Of a DNA stretch of 64,000 nucleotides, positions 37,880 to 49,090 are shown one piece after another. The notes beneath the pieces were generated by a model. The model saw only the letters and a list, made by a program, of their open reading frames with translations, ran no database searches and was not told the origin of the DNA. This stretch comes from Voacanga thouarsii. Taxonomy: Eukaryota > Streptophyta > Magnoliopsida > Gentianales > Apocynaceae. The DNA is taken from NCBI GenBank assembly GCA_026120185.1, contig JANUWF010003375.1, forward strand, positions 4,964,736-5,028,735, read 5' to 3'. Numbering within the stretch: position 1 is the stretch's first letter; every line of letters begins with the position of its first letter. A program made the position numbers and the translations under genes.

Positions 37880-38529
37880 ATTTGAACTCTTCAAGTTTTA
37901 GCGGTAGTGTAACTTTTCTTTTCTGCATTCTCAATGGTAGTTACGGCGCCTAATGCTAAAGGGATTTGTACGGATGTTCTGGTTATACGTATTGTAGTCT
38001 GATAATTTCCCTCAGCAATGGTTCAAAATGAACTTGAAGTTATTTAGTGTTACTGTTTAGCAAGGTTATAAGCATTGTTGAGGTTGTGCAAGGGAATGGA
38101 GTCGGGACACTAAAGATGGATGGTTGGATCAAGGAGTTCAGTGAAATAGAAAATTTTCCATGCATTTGTATTTATCATCCCTACTAATACTATTTTATAC
38201 AGTTTCTTTGGATTGTTTTTCCTTCTTGATGATGTCATATCCATTGAACTATATTTCTTATGCTTGCAGTGGGCTCTTTGAATATGCAAGTTTTCCTCCT
38301 AAAGCTAATTATCTATTTCTTGGGTGACTATGACTTGTGGCAGCAGAAGACGTAACTATTTTGACATTGAAATTTGATAACCATGTGAAATTTTGTGGAT
38401 GAGAGTTTTTCACAACTTTCTTAGGATATCAGTGTATGAATATAGTTTGTCAAAGTATGCAGACACTGCAAATATTTGAATACTAAGCTTGCAAATGATT
38501 ACTTTTATTAAGGAATAATCATGCTTCAG

Positions 38530-39948
38530 ATGTGTGGGCCTGTAGGTATCTGCTTCTTATATGGCAAGACAAAAATCATGAGTGCTATGCCTCTTTTCTT
38601 AGGTAAGCATTTCTCAGTTTTTCACTTAGGACAGCATGGGGCTTTATTTTTGGAAAATTCATTTTTGAGCTGCTAATGCTATAATTTTTTTCTGAACCAC
38701 AAGTGGTGGTGAAATGATATTTGATGTGTTTTTAGACCATTCCACTTATGCCAAACCTCCATCCAGGCTGGTGATTATTCCACTGTTTGTCATACTTTTG
38801 CATACATGACACAGATGGAGAACTTTGTGTATCAAAATTAACGTCACTACATAGTTCTATTTTTCTGGTGCTTGATTACGTATTTAGATTTGTTTATCCA
38901 ATTCACTGACTTTGCAAAGTTTTTGTATGATATGTCTCTATTGTAATTTTTTTAATGTTCTTCTTATGTGTTGCCAAATCCTCTAAACTTGTATGCTGCT
39001 TATGTTCAGGGCTTGGATGGCTTTTTCAGCGCTTATAATTGAACTTATGACCATGGTAATATATCGAAAAACTATTCAAGTTGGCAGAAAACTTTGTTGT
39101 AGGGCCATTAATATTGAGAATTGGGTGAATGATTCAATAATAAATGACATTTCATTAATATTCCATTACATTAATCATGGGCTATTAGAAGGAATTAAGA
39201 ATGTTAGGAACAAGGTTCAAGATTTGTTACCACATCGTGTATGCAATTAGGCTAAGGATGAGACCCATACCATATTTTTTTTTTTGTATTGCTCAAACAA
39301 TAGCGACTAACATCATTTTCATGCACTTGCAACCCCCCCCCCCTTTGTCTCCCTTTCCCCACCAGAAAAAGAAAAAGAGAGAGCAGAAAAAGATACCCTC
39401 ATACACATAAACGCAAAAGGTGATAAAGATGATAGAAAAGCAGAGGAGACCAGAAGAGGAACAAACATTACTTACCATTTGTTATGAGTTCTTTTTGTCA
39501 TAGAGCATGCTTCCTTCAGCTCTCAAACTTTTTGATATGTTTTGTCTTGGTGATAAGAGTTGTTTATCAGCTTGATCATCCTAAAGTTTATTTTGTAATC
39601 CATTATCTTCCACAGTTTATATGGAGTTTAACCAATTGCAGCATCTACTGAAGCATGTATCCCACTTTTCAGCATTATCTATGTACTTATTTATCTTTGA
39701 TAAGTTCATGATCTCTTTTTTTGAAATGTGATTTGTTCCATTTTCATTACCAGCTAATAAGTTTGAAATTCTTAATACATTTTTGTTCCTAAAAAATGCT
39801 GGGTGCATTACTAAATGTTATTCAATCTCCCTTTTTAACTTGATTTAGATTTGAAGCTAGGACACCTGCAATTGGGGAAGCAATTGGCTTAGGGGCAGCA
39901 ATTGATTATCTCTTTGGCATAGGCATGCAAAAGATACATGATTATGAG
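38530..39948 (+). pseudogene. Captured fragment of plastid cysteine desulfurase (NFS2/CpNifS type)
   Basis: Three consecutive exons of a SufS-type cysteine desulfurase, the plastid enzyme that takes sulfur from cysteine for iron-sulfur clusters. Exon a (38530-38602) gives MCGPVGICFLYGK and AMPLFL, exon b (38703-38766) [20 protein letters not shown], exon c (39849-39948) [20 protein letters not shown] then [13 protein letters not shown]. Phases fit across both introns. Exon c ends at GTGAGT. The acceptor before exon b has changed from AG to AA and its donor reads GC. The N-terminus with the cofactor-binding Lys region and the C-terminus with the active Cys are absent. Assignment rests on family motifs from memory. 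Confidence 0.82.
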
Positions 39949-41672
39949 GTGAGTTTAATTTGCACTTTTCTTTAATCCTCAATTCCCTTTGTAGGATATG
40001 TGTTATTCATGTGTACTACTTGTATGCAAAAAGTTTAATTTGATAGGTAACAAGAAGTTTATTTCTTCCTATTTCTTTTTCCAAAATATGAGTAGATAAC
40101 ATTAAGAATTGCTCTTTTTCTTTTTCTTATTAGGTAATTGATATAGCATGGTGATGCTAAAGTCACATCACTAGTAGAAAGGAGTTGTATTTTGCACTCT
40201 GTTCAATTGTGGGTGGTAGTACAGTTAATTTTTTGTAGTTATTTTTCCTTTATGAATGAAGCAGTACCTTGCTAGTCTATTCTCTTTAGTAGATGAGGTT
40301 AACTTATGTAGCATTTGATTTCTCTCAATACCCTTATTTATGGACTAAAAATCTAATTGAAACACTAAGGTGGTTTTTGTCTCTCTATGTGAATCCTGAT
40401 AGGTTCTAAGTGAGGCTGGAAAGGTGAAAAGTTGGTGGAATGAGAAGGAGGTAGAGCAGCAAGAATGAGTTTTCATTTAGTCATTTTTGTCATGTCTTTT
40501 TTTTTTCTTTTTTATTACCTTATTTTCCATTTCCAAATCCTTTGTTGTTTCCACTTACAGAATGTACTGTTTATTGAACTTTCTTTGCTTTTTGACATAA
40601 ATTTTTCGGGGCAACCAGGTAAAGCTTACCTTATTGTCAGAATCTAAATTAATTATACAAGTTATTAACCTCTCAGGACTCAATTTCATGTGTCCAAAGT
40701 ACATTAGACAAATCAAGCAGTTGCCCTAAATATGGGATAAATGGGTGCATTACTTCCCCCCACCTAAAACAAAATTTTAAGCCTAAAATCCTTGCTATGT
40801 TTCCAAACTAAATATCTAAAAGAAATTTTATGAAATAATTCATTTCTTTTCAATAACGCCATAGTAGGTGTAAAAGAACTCTGATTGATAGGAAACCGTG
40901 ATAAGTAAGTTCTGTATTGCTTGATCTTCCATACTATCTTTTTATGATTTGTTTGTGCTAATATATTGAGTAATGAAGTATTTCTAACTTACCAAAGACA
41001 AATCTGCTTGCTTGTATGCACTCTTTTTTCTTAACATCCTTTATAATAAAGCTCGAACTTTGAAATATTTTATCTTCATATCGTTGATGCTATTTTTCCT
41101 ATTTTTAATAATCAAATATGAGAATCCTTTCATGATAGAAGAGGTGCAAAGTAATACTGCAGTGTAATGCTGAAAACCCAACAAAATTTTGGAGCAAAAC
41201 TGATATACCATTATCCAGTTTCCCCTTTTCTAGTTTTTAGAGAACTAACCACTCTTTGTTTCCTATATTGTTCCAAGGAAAAAACATTTCTAGTTTTGCT
41301 ATAAAAGATGAAATGAAAGGATTGGGGATAAAAGGAGAAGGAAAGTTTTAGGAGAACAACAGCAATTGATCTTCTAGACTATCTATTAAGTGTCAATCAA
41401 TAAATTTATTTCAGCAGCACACAACCTAGATCGGTTTTTATTTCGCTTACTATTGTAATGATGTTACATGTGAGAATTATGTCTTTTTTTGCAGGACTTC
41501 TTTATTTAGCACGCCAAAGTTCACATCTGAAAAAGTATATAGGAAAATCTTCAATACTCAAGACAAGGTAATAGAGCTTTTTAGTATTTTATTGTAGTAT
41601 CATTTGCTTGACTGAAAGGAAAAAAAAAAGGAATAGACACTAACTTTATTACATTTGTGATTTGATATATAG
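39949..41672 (+). other. Helitron filler, mostly intron-like; unidentified exon-like pieces
   Basis: AT-rich. Two segments have splice-like borders: 40402-40467, after CTGATAG (VLSEAGKVKSWWNEKEV), and 41495-41567, between TTTTTTTGCAG and GTAATAG (TSLFSTPKFTSEKVYRKIF). I recognise neither. The second sits where an exon before the HMG piece might be. Confidence 0.3.
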
Positions 41673-42149
41673 GTTGCCAGTGTCGATAAGATTCCAAAGC
41701 CTTATGTTCTATGGTTCAAAGATCAGTGGAATGAGGTGAGTATGGAATAACCTCTTTCTTATTCATTTTTTGTAATCTTTAAAATTAGATATTCTAATTT
41801 ACACTTAATTTTCTTGATATGGAATGCTTTAATTGGTCAAAATTTCTGATACCATGTGTTGTTTTTTAAGCGAAGAAAGCTAATCCTTAAGTAGAGTTCA
41901 AGGACATATCAAACCTATTGGGCACAAAATGGAAGACAATCAGCTAAGAAGAGAACAAACCTTATGAGGAGAGGTATCAGGCTGAGAAAGAAGCTTATTT
42001 GAAAATTATTCGAAATGAGAAGCGAGAGCATGGAGCAATGAGGCTTTTGGAAGAAGAGCAGAAGTAAAAGATAGCTATGTCGTTGCTTGAACAATATCTT
42101 CAGTTCAACCAAGAGGCAGAGAAAGAAAACAAAAAGACCACCAAATAGA
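41673..42149 (+). pseudogene. Captured fragment of a three-HMG-box protein gene
   Basis: Exon 41673-41735 (VASVDKIPKPYVLWFKDQWNE), bounded by AG and GTGAGT, begins an HMG box. From about 41870 the box continues (EFKDISNLLGTKWKTIS) and goes on through YEERYQAEKEAYLKIIRNEK to LLEQYLQFNQEAEKENKK. This is the first box and linker of the plant 3xHMG-box family, chromatin proteins with three HMG DNA-binding boxes. Stops at two Glu/Gln-like codons (near 41894 and 42067) and a 1-base frameshift near 41960 break it. Boxes two and three are absent. Confidence 0.78.
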
Positions 42150-42370
42150 TGCCACCACTCTTTTTGGTATAATTGCATATATACGAATTGTATTAAACTA
42201 TCAAAGCCGGATCTTCTATCGCAGCCGTTAGTGAAGAGAATGTGGCAACAAGAAGGTGACGTCACTTGATCTTGTTAGTTAAGTCTCTTTTTTATTTTTA
42301 TTTTTTATTTTAAAGAAAGGAGGACATGTTTCTTTTTTTGATGAAGTGTTGGAATTTTTGTTGAAAATAA

Positions 42371-43010
42371 GGTGTGCTGCTAGAGCCATTGCCAGTTTTG
42401 TCGCTGGAGAAGCAAAGCTGCCTTGCTACCCACGGTAAGTGTACAATATTATTTTTTTAAAAAAGAAAACAATGTGTAATTTAGTTTAGTGATATTTTTA
42501 TTGTTGGGTTCCTCAGGTCATCAATCACAACCAGAGTTGCTGTAGCTTACACTGAAAATGGCTCAACCTCTATTTGGAACAAATTAAAAGGTGCATTTTT
42601 TAATTCACCTGTCTTTGTTGCTGTTGTTACTATGATTACCTTTCTATTGGTGCTTTTATTCCTTGTTAGATGCACAAAGTTCTTGAAATACTGCATGGTT
42701 TTCTCTGCTTTTCTTGCTTGCAATTGTGCTGTTTTAGAGGGCTAGATTTCTGAGTCTGGGGTTTCTAAAGCAAGGGCTTTTCTAAGTCTGTGGTTTATGA
42801 TGCTAAATGATTGGAACTCCAAGCAGGGACTGATAGGGCCTTGCTGGTCAATTCGAGCTACTCTAGGACCAATTCTAGAAACTCTTCTTCTGCTTGATAG
42901 GTTATTGTTCCTCCAGGAACAAGGTAATGCCGTGGAAGCAGTTATGGTACCTAATTTTTTATCGTATATTATCTCCTAGGAATATGGCTTTAATTGCTAC
43001 GAAACTTTAG
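42371..43010 (+). pseudogene. Captured gene fragment, possibly the C-terminus of a METTL25-like methyltransferase
   Basis: Three exon-like pieces with compatible phases. 42371-42439 encodes RCAARAIASFVAGEAKLPCY and ends at GTAAGT. 42516-42592 follows TTCCTCAG and encodes SSITTRVAVAYTENGSTSIW. 42739-43010 follows GTTTTAG and contains GPCWSIRATLGPILETLLLL, DRLLFLQEQGN and, after a short AT-rich break, SPRNMALIATK then stop. The LLLLDRLLFLQEQG and SPRN-ALIATK pattern recalls the C-terminus of METTL25/RRNAD1-type proteins. That link is from memory and weak. Exon 3 has a stop and an internal indel. Confidence 0.4.
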
Positions 43011-43258
43011 ATGTTAGTTGGTGTTTCATTCGCGTTTCATTGTTTATTTAATTCGGGAATAATTTGACTAATATTTTAATCTATTTTGTTAATGATTAAT
43101 AGCTTAAGGAAGAAGCTTCACTTCCCCTTTAATAACTCATTTCAACCTATAATGTATTGATTGTATTGTTAATATTTAATAGTTTTCATTTCGCATGTTT
43201 CCTCTTCCAGAATGCATTAAATATTAAATCTTTTTTTTTAGGGGGGGTATTTTTTCTA

Positions 43259-43412
43259 ATATTTAAAAGGGGCTATCTTGCTGGAGATGAAAAAATCATT
43301 TGGGGATGAGGATAATATGTTGTATGATTGGACAGACTCACCATCCTCGGACTACCGTACCTGGAGAGCTGTAACATGTGATAATGTCACCTTCAATGTT
43401 ATTGTCCTATGA
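43259..43412 (+). pseudogene. Captured fragment of an ERECTA-type LRR receptor kinase
   Basis: Encodes AILLEMKKSFGDEDNMLYDW, TDSPSSDYRTWRAVTCDN and VTFNVIVL. This is the LRRNT_2 cap at the start of the ectodomain of ERECTA-family receptor kinases, which control organ shape and stomatal spacing. The first of the paired cap cysteines (the usual YCVWRGV) is lost to Arg; the second (TCDN) is kept. No LRR repeat, transmembrane segment or kinase follows; a stop appears directly after. Confidence 0.8.
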
Positions 43413-43506
43413 GTTACTTTATCATCTTGTTTTTATCTCCTTTAACATTTCCAATTATCACTCTTAGTGCACTATTTATTTTTGTATTTCTTTCTTCCTG
43501 GTGATT

Positions 43507-43680
43507 CTTTACTTTTCCTTATCTTGTCCAAGAGATTCGTGATGATTTTGATCTATCCATTAAGGATGACGAGGGATATTCTTTTGGGATCTTTTCTATT
43601 AAATTTTCAACTAATGGGTGAGAAATTGTTGCTGGAAGCGGTGATGACGCAATATATGTTCAAGATATTGAAGCAAACAA
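43507..43680 (+). pseudogene. Captured fragment of a LEC14B-type WD40 protein, split by the LINE
   Basis: Encodes DDEGYSFGIFSIKFSTNG, a stop (TGA at 43619, an Arg codon in the family), then EIVAGSGDDAIYVQDIEANK, continuing at 49955 with LSH and a stop. The GYSFGIFS-KFSTDG and AGS-DD-IYV-D-EAN pattern is that of LEC14B/DCAF11-like WD40 proteins, thought to be DDB1-CUL4 substrate receptors. The LINE inserted after the codons for EAN, and its target duplication is this coding sequence. Confidence 0.75.
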
Positions 43681-44952
43681 GGTTAGGGAGAGAGAAAGTT
43701 AGAGAGAGATTCTCTCAACCGAAGCCATCCTGCTCGGTGCTGCCTCCACTCTTCCCGTCGTGCGATGCTACTGCCGTGAGTTACTTAGCTTTCCCGGAGT
43801 GTTCCCTTGCTCCGTTAGTGACTGATCTGGGATTGGCATACTGATCTGTAGCGTCTATTGCCCGACCGGCGTGACTGTGCTCGACCTACTGTGCACTATC
43901 TCCTTCGCCATCCCTGCCTGGTGTCCTGTGCACACTCGTGCACAGTAGGACCGAGCCCCAGCATTGTGACCTCCTGCGCTGCTCTGCCCTTGCATAGCGG
44001 CCCCGGCTCCATTACTCTTCGCCTATATCTAGGCAACCACTGTTCATCACCTCATTCGGCCTGCTGCTCTATTGCTTACCCAGCTGCTCGTGGCTCTGCA
44101 CAGCAAGTTGCGGATCCGGGTTCTGATTCCCCTCACTCTTCGGTCTATTCTGGTTATTATTGTTCCTTTGTTCGTTCTTACATCAATTAGTTTGTGGTCA
44201 TTGTCTATTGTGCCTGCCTGCGCACGGCTCTGTGCAAGGCATGGAGCATGCCTATGCTGTGGTCGGACAGTATTGAGCACTTGGCTCCTCTACCTGGACT
44301 GTCCTAGTTCTGGGTCCGATCCACTTATTTTTAGTGTTATTGTCAATTTATTGTTCCTAGAAAGTTATTGTTCTGGGCGAATTTACTTAGTGGATTTTCT
44401 TCAGTTTTAGTTTGTGTTTCCTTAAACGGTATTTTGGTGGTTTCTCATTAGTATATATTGTTCCTAGGCCTATGGCCGCCGTCGGTTACTGCCTTCCGCC
44501 TAAGCGGCACCAACTTCTAGGGATTTCAGCTGGCCAGTGACTACAGGTGTTCATCTCGGCTTGCTAGTATTCATCTGGGTTCCAGTAGTGTCCCTTATTT
44601 TGATCCCCCGACTTGCTACTGTTAGGAATCTACAATGTTTTGGTTCAAATTTTGAATTCTGCCCGTTGCCTCCCCCCCCCCCACCCTTGGCCTTAGCCTT
44701 CTCAGAGCAGTAGCGCATTTGACCCATGCATGCTTAGTCGAGCCCGCACGTTCGCCTATTAGGCTCTTGGGCTGCTGTCCGTGGTGCTTTCTTCCTGAGT
44801 ATTTGGGCCTCTTGGGCTCCTGTCTATCTGATCCTCCACCTCCCGTGCGCTTGTCCCAGCACATTCAGCCCATGCACAGCTGGGCCAGTCCGTGTCTGTA
44901 CAGTATATCCTCTAGCTTGCTGGGCTCCTGTCCAGCCTAGCCGCTTGTGGCC
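43681..44952 (+). other. 5' UTR of the LINE
   Basis: 1.27 kb, GC-rich, beginning GGTTAGGGAGAGAGAAAG, with a GA-rich start, as expected if the element is complete at its 5' end. Open frames over 43858-44410 on both strands show no known domain. Internal promoter elements cannot be assigned by eye. Confidence 0.6.
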
Positions 44953-46456
44953 ATGACAAAGAAGAATAAAACTAAGTTGCGCAAGGCCCTGCTGGATCAG
45001 CCCGTTATATCCACCAGTAATTTTTTGTTGGATGGGGCGGGGATGGACCTCTTCCCCCCCATTGGTGTCTTCGAATGGCCCCATGCAATCTCTGTCTTTA
45101 TCATTTAGCTTTGTCCAAAGCTTTGCCGCCCAGCCAGCACCTGAAGTTTCCTCTGCAAATCTCGTACCCCATACCAAATTGTGGGCATCTCTCTTCAAAA
45201 AAGACTCCTTTGTAGCTGAGGTCGGCTTCAAGCTTATTGAGATCCCCTTATCTGGCGACACCGTTGTTCTTGATTGCATCGATGTTCTTGACCTGGAAGC
45301 GAGGCTCGGGTTTTGCCTCCTAGGCTTTATCGCCGGTAGATACCAGAGGTAAAAGCCATCTCGGAGCTGGCCTCATCTTGGGGAGTCCAATGCCAATGGT
45401 ACACTCATAATACTGGGTGGCTTGTCCTTAAATTCCAATCAGATGAAGACAGACAATCGGTGATTGATAGGGGACCATACTCCATGTCGGGCCACTTCCT
45501 CCTGCTAAAAAATATGCCGCCAGAATTCAACTTCTCAATAGAGGAAATAAACCTAGTCCCAATCTGGATCACCCTCCCCAATCTCTCTAATTTGTTGGAA
45601 CAAGCTAGCTTTAAGCAAGATAGTCACTGCAGTAGGCAAGCTGATTATGACTGATATTTGTACTGCAAAAATAGAACGGCTATCATTTGCTGGCGTTCTC
45701 GTCGAGGTTGACACTGCCAAGCCTCTAACTTGGGAAATCATAATCCAGATGCCGTTAGGGGATATTCTCATGTAGCCTGTAAAGTTTGATGTGGAACCTG
45801 TCTTCTGCGACTCATGCAAGAGATTTAGCCTGTCTTGCCCGTAGAGTGACCGATCGTCGTGCATACCAACAGAGATCAGCCCGGGACAAGGCGCGCGCGC
45901 GCGTACCCAGGAGGGGCCCAAAGCGCAGGCCTGCCCTTGAGGAGGCCGCTGATCGAGCCCCTGAGCCATTGGGCCAGCAAGAAAAATGCCCCTCTGCACC
46001 TTCTATGGCACCTCCTCCCGAAGAGGCCTCCTTGCCAGGCATCCTGCCCACTCCGCCTGGTGGTCCTTCTGCCCCTCCTATGCTCTTGCGGTGGGCAACC
46101 CGGGCCTTCGTGCCTGGTGGCACCGGCTGTAGCACATGATATCCCAGGATCATCTCGCTCAGTCACCCCAGCTTCTGCCCCTACCTCTGTCCCAGAGGAG
46201 GGCCAGCTCTTCTGGTCAAGCTAATTCCCTCTCGGGTGTAGCCCCTGCAGACTCCGACGCAGCACGGACAGCGCCCATTCATTCCCTTATCTCCCTTAGG
46301 CCCCAGGTGCCAGTGCCTAAGAGGGCTAAGCCTACAACTCGGCCTATGCAGCCTGGAGTTGGTGCTACAAAGGCGCCAGCGCCAGTACCAAAGGTAGGAA
46401 CCTCAGCTGCGGTTGACAAGAGGAGGGCAGGCTCTGCCCCCAACCGTCAACTATGA
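44953..46456 (+). pseudogene. LINE ORF1 (DUF4283 RNA-binding protein), frameshifted
   Basis: ATG 44953 opens MTKKNKTKLRKALLDQP. After a frameshift, 45080-45352 reads LWASLFKKDSFVAEV, GDTVVLDCIDVLDLEARLGF and CLLGFIAGRY. After another, 45360-45600 reads WGVQCQWYTHNTGWLVLKFQ, SDEDRQSVIDRGPYSMSGHF and PEFNFSIEEINLVPIW. That is the DUF4283 domain typical of plant LINE ORF1. LSFAGVLVEVDTAKPL and a lone CDSCKRF zinc-site remnant follow near 45670-45835. The rest to 46456 is Pro/Ala-rich, and its last codon overlaps the ORF2 start. Confidence 0.82.
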
Positions 46457-47150
46457 AGATTGCCTGCTGGAACATCCGAGGGCTACATAAAGCCCTCAAG
46501 CAACATTCGGTTCGTAGCTTCCTCTCTCAACACCGCGTGAACGTTATGGGAATCTTGGAAATAAAACTATCAGTCCCTTCTCTTGATTGGTTTATGAGGA
46601 CAAAATTTGCTGGTTGGGAACATCATTCCAACTTTTTCGAAACCCCGGGTGGCCGGATTCCAGTTCTATAGAACCCTTGATCAGTCGTGCTGGATGGAGT
46701 GACGGTCTCGGACCAGCTCCTATCATACACCTTAACCTGCCGAATTACTAACTTTTCTTTGTTTTGCAGTTTCACCTATGGCTGTCACTCGGTCGTTAGT
46801 AGGCGGCCCTTTTGGGATGGTCTCCGTGATGCGGCCCCCCTATGACCAGCCTTGGATTGTGATGGGGGATTTCAACTCTTATCTCAGTCCTACAGACAAG
46901 CTGAACGGCGCTACTCTATCAGCATACACATTGCAGGACTTTGCTCTCTGCTGTTCTGACCTGGCGCTTGAAGATGTTCCATTCACGGGCGAGGCCAATA
47001 CTTGGACTAATAACTATGTTTGGTCAAAGCTAGATCGTGTCCTTGCCAATCCAGGATGGGTTCTAGACCCCTGCCCCAGGGTCAATCCACTTTTTCCCTA
47101 TTGGCTGTGTTTTTTACCATTCCCCGGTTCTCCTCTCTTTAAACTCTAGC
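46453..47150 (+). pseudogene. LINE ORF2, endonuclease domain
   Basis: ATG 46453 overlaps the ORF1 stop as ATGA. MKIACWNIRGL is the N-terminal Asn motif of the apurinic-type endonuclease. ILEIKLS stands at the catalytic Glu motif. After a stop at 46669 and a frameshift, WIVMGDFNSYLSPTDK (motif GDFN) and TWTNNYVWSKLDRVLANPGW follow in 46845-47070. Some 100 residues between the pieces are lost or scrambled. The domain would nick target DNA to prime reverse transcription. Confidence 0.82.
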
Positions 47151-49090
47151 CAGGCGTCTCATGCTTTGGCCCCATTTCAGTTCTTGAATGTTTGGGCGGA
47201 CCATGCTCAATTCCTCCCCATTGTCCGTCTTGGATGGGATTTGCAAGTTGCAGGGACGAAGCAATTCTATCTGTCCCGCCAACACAAGGCGCTGAAGGGT
47301 CCCTTGAAGGCATTCAATCATTCAGAATTTTCTCGCCTGTTTGAGTGAGTCAAGCTAGCAAACAAAGCAGTGGAGGATGATTAGGTGCTTCTACAAACCT
47401 CCCCCAATGACCAGGCCATTATTGATGCCACTCGGGCTACTAGGAAGCATGCTTGGCATCTGGTTGAGGCAGAACTTTCTCTATACCAACAGTTGGCGAA
47501 GGCCAAACATCTCACCAAGGTGGACCGACCTACAAGTTATTTCCATGGCCTGGCAAAGTGCAATGCTAAACGGAATTTTATTGCCTCCATTTGCAAGGCC
47601 GATGGTTCTCAGACTGTTGGGCTCACGAAGTTGGCTGCTGAGTTCATCTCCTATTATACTGGCCTTTTGGGCACAAGCACATAGTGTGCAGCCCTTGATG
47701 CAGACATTGCCAGCACTGGGCCCCTGCTGCTACCGTGCCATATTCAGGACTTGGCTGCTGAGGTAACCGCTTCGGAGATAAAGGCAGCCCTCTGGGATAT
47801 CGGGTACCTCAAAGCGCCAGGACTTGATGGATATAATGCATATTTTTTCAAGAAGGCATGGCCTGTAGTGGGCTCCTCTGTCACCCAGGCATGCCTAGAA
47901 TTCTTCTCCTCTGGTCGTCTTCGAAAGTAATAGAACCACGCCATCATTTCTCTCATCCCTAAAGGCCATTGCTCAAACTCTATTAGGGACTTTCAGCGAA
48001 TCTCATGCTGCAACGTACTATACAAGATCATTTCAAAAATAATAGCCAACCGCATCAGCCGTGTCCTTGATCATTTGGTGGATACTGCACAAACAGCCTT
48101 TATAGGTGACAGGGTATTGGCGGAAAACGTATTCTTAGCACAGGAATTGTTTAAATCTTTACGCGTAAGCGAGTAGCGCCGTGCTGCGCCATCAAGGTGG
48201 ATTTGCGCAAGGCCTATGATTGTGTTGAATGGGCATTCCTTTTCCAGCTCCTTGCTGAGCTTGGGTTCCCTCCAAACTTTTGCTCTTGGGTGGAGCAATG
48301 CGTATCTACATGTTCATTCTCGATAGCCCTCAATGGCAGCATCTATGGATTCTTCCCTGGAGCCTGAAGCTTAAGCCAGGGCGACCCCTTATCGCCCCTG
48401 CTGTTTATTCTCTGTCTCAATTATCTTTTAAGAAGCCTTTGTGTGGCCTCCATCTTGCCTCAGTTTCACTATCACTCGGGTTGCCAGGCGGTAGGCCTTA
48501 CTCACTTGGCGTTTACTGATGACTTACTTTTGTTCTGCCAGGGAGACCCCCAGTCAATTGGCATCCTGACCCAATGCCTTAGCCATTTCCAGTCCGTATT
48601 AGGCCTCTCGGCTAATCCAGCCAAGTCCAACATTTATTCTGCAGACCTATCAGATGCTCAGCGCATGGACATTATGCAAGTCTCTGGTTTTCAACTGGGT
48701 GAGTTCCCCTTTTGCTACCTAGGAGTCCCCATTACGGTGGATTGCTCTCGCACCTCATTTTTCAGACCTCTGCTGGACAAGATCGGGGCATCCATTGATG
48801 GCTGGATGGCCAACTCCCTCTCATTCGCGGGACGCCTGGAGTTAATCATATCGATGCTCCAAGGGGTCGAATGTTTTTGGCTCTCTATATTTCCCACCCC
48901 TCAGACAGTCCTAATAGATTTATCTAAGCGTACGCGGCACTTCTTATGGAATGGTAAACCATTTATGGTTGCTTGGTCAGCTATCTGCCACCCCAAGGCT
49001 AAGGAAGGGCTGAACATTAAAGAGCCCTCTACCTGGAACTCTACCCTCTTAGCTCAGACCTTATGGGACATTCACAAAGACAAGTAGACA
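47151..49090 (+). pseudogene. LINE ORF2, reverse transcriptase domain
   Basis: Landmarks in order: LKAPGLDGYNAYFFKKAWP (47810-47870), IISLIPK (47945-47965), NVLYKIISKIIANRISRVLD (48010-48075), KVDLRKAYDCVEW (48195-48235) and the catalytic FTDD (48510-48521), normally FADD, then LGLSANPAKSNIY and LPFCYLGVPIT-like thumb sequence to 49087. Stops near 47929, 48174 and 49085 plus frameshifts make it non-functional. Confidence 0.85.

Noticed and set aside
38993..39250. 85-codon frame between cysteine desulfurase exons
   Set aside because: It falls in the intron between exons b and c; no recognisable family and codons look random.
34500..43680. A single intact multi-exon host gene in this stretch
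   Set aside because: The recognisable exons belong to unrelated families and none has both ends, so it is a mosaic of fragments.
43858..44410. Two 110-codon frames rich in Ser, Pro and Cys
   Set aside because: They lie in the LINE 5' UTR, upstream of the DUF4283 ORF, and lack any LINE domain.
45553..46224. Several 100-150 codon frames on both strands in the LINE
   Set aside because: They overlap the Pro/Ala-rich ORF1 tail in a GC-rich region; only the ORF1 frame matches the family.
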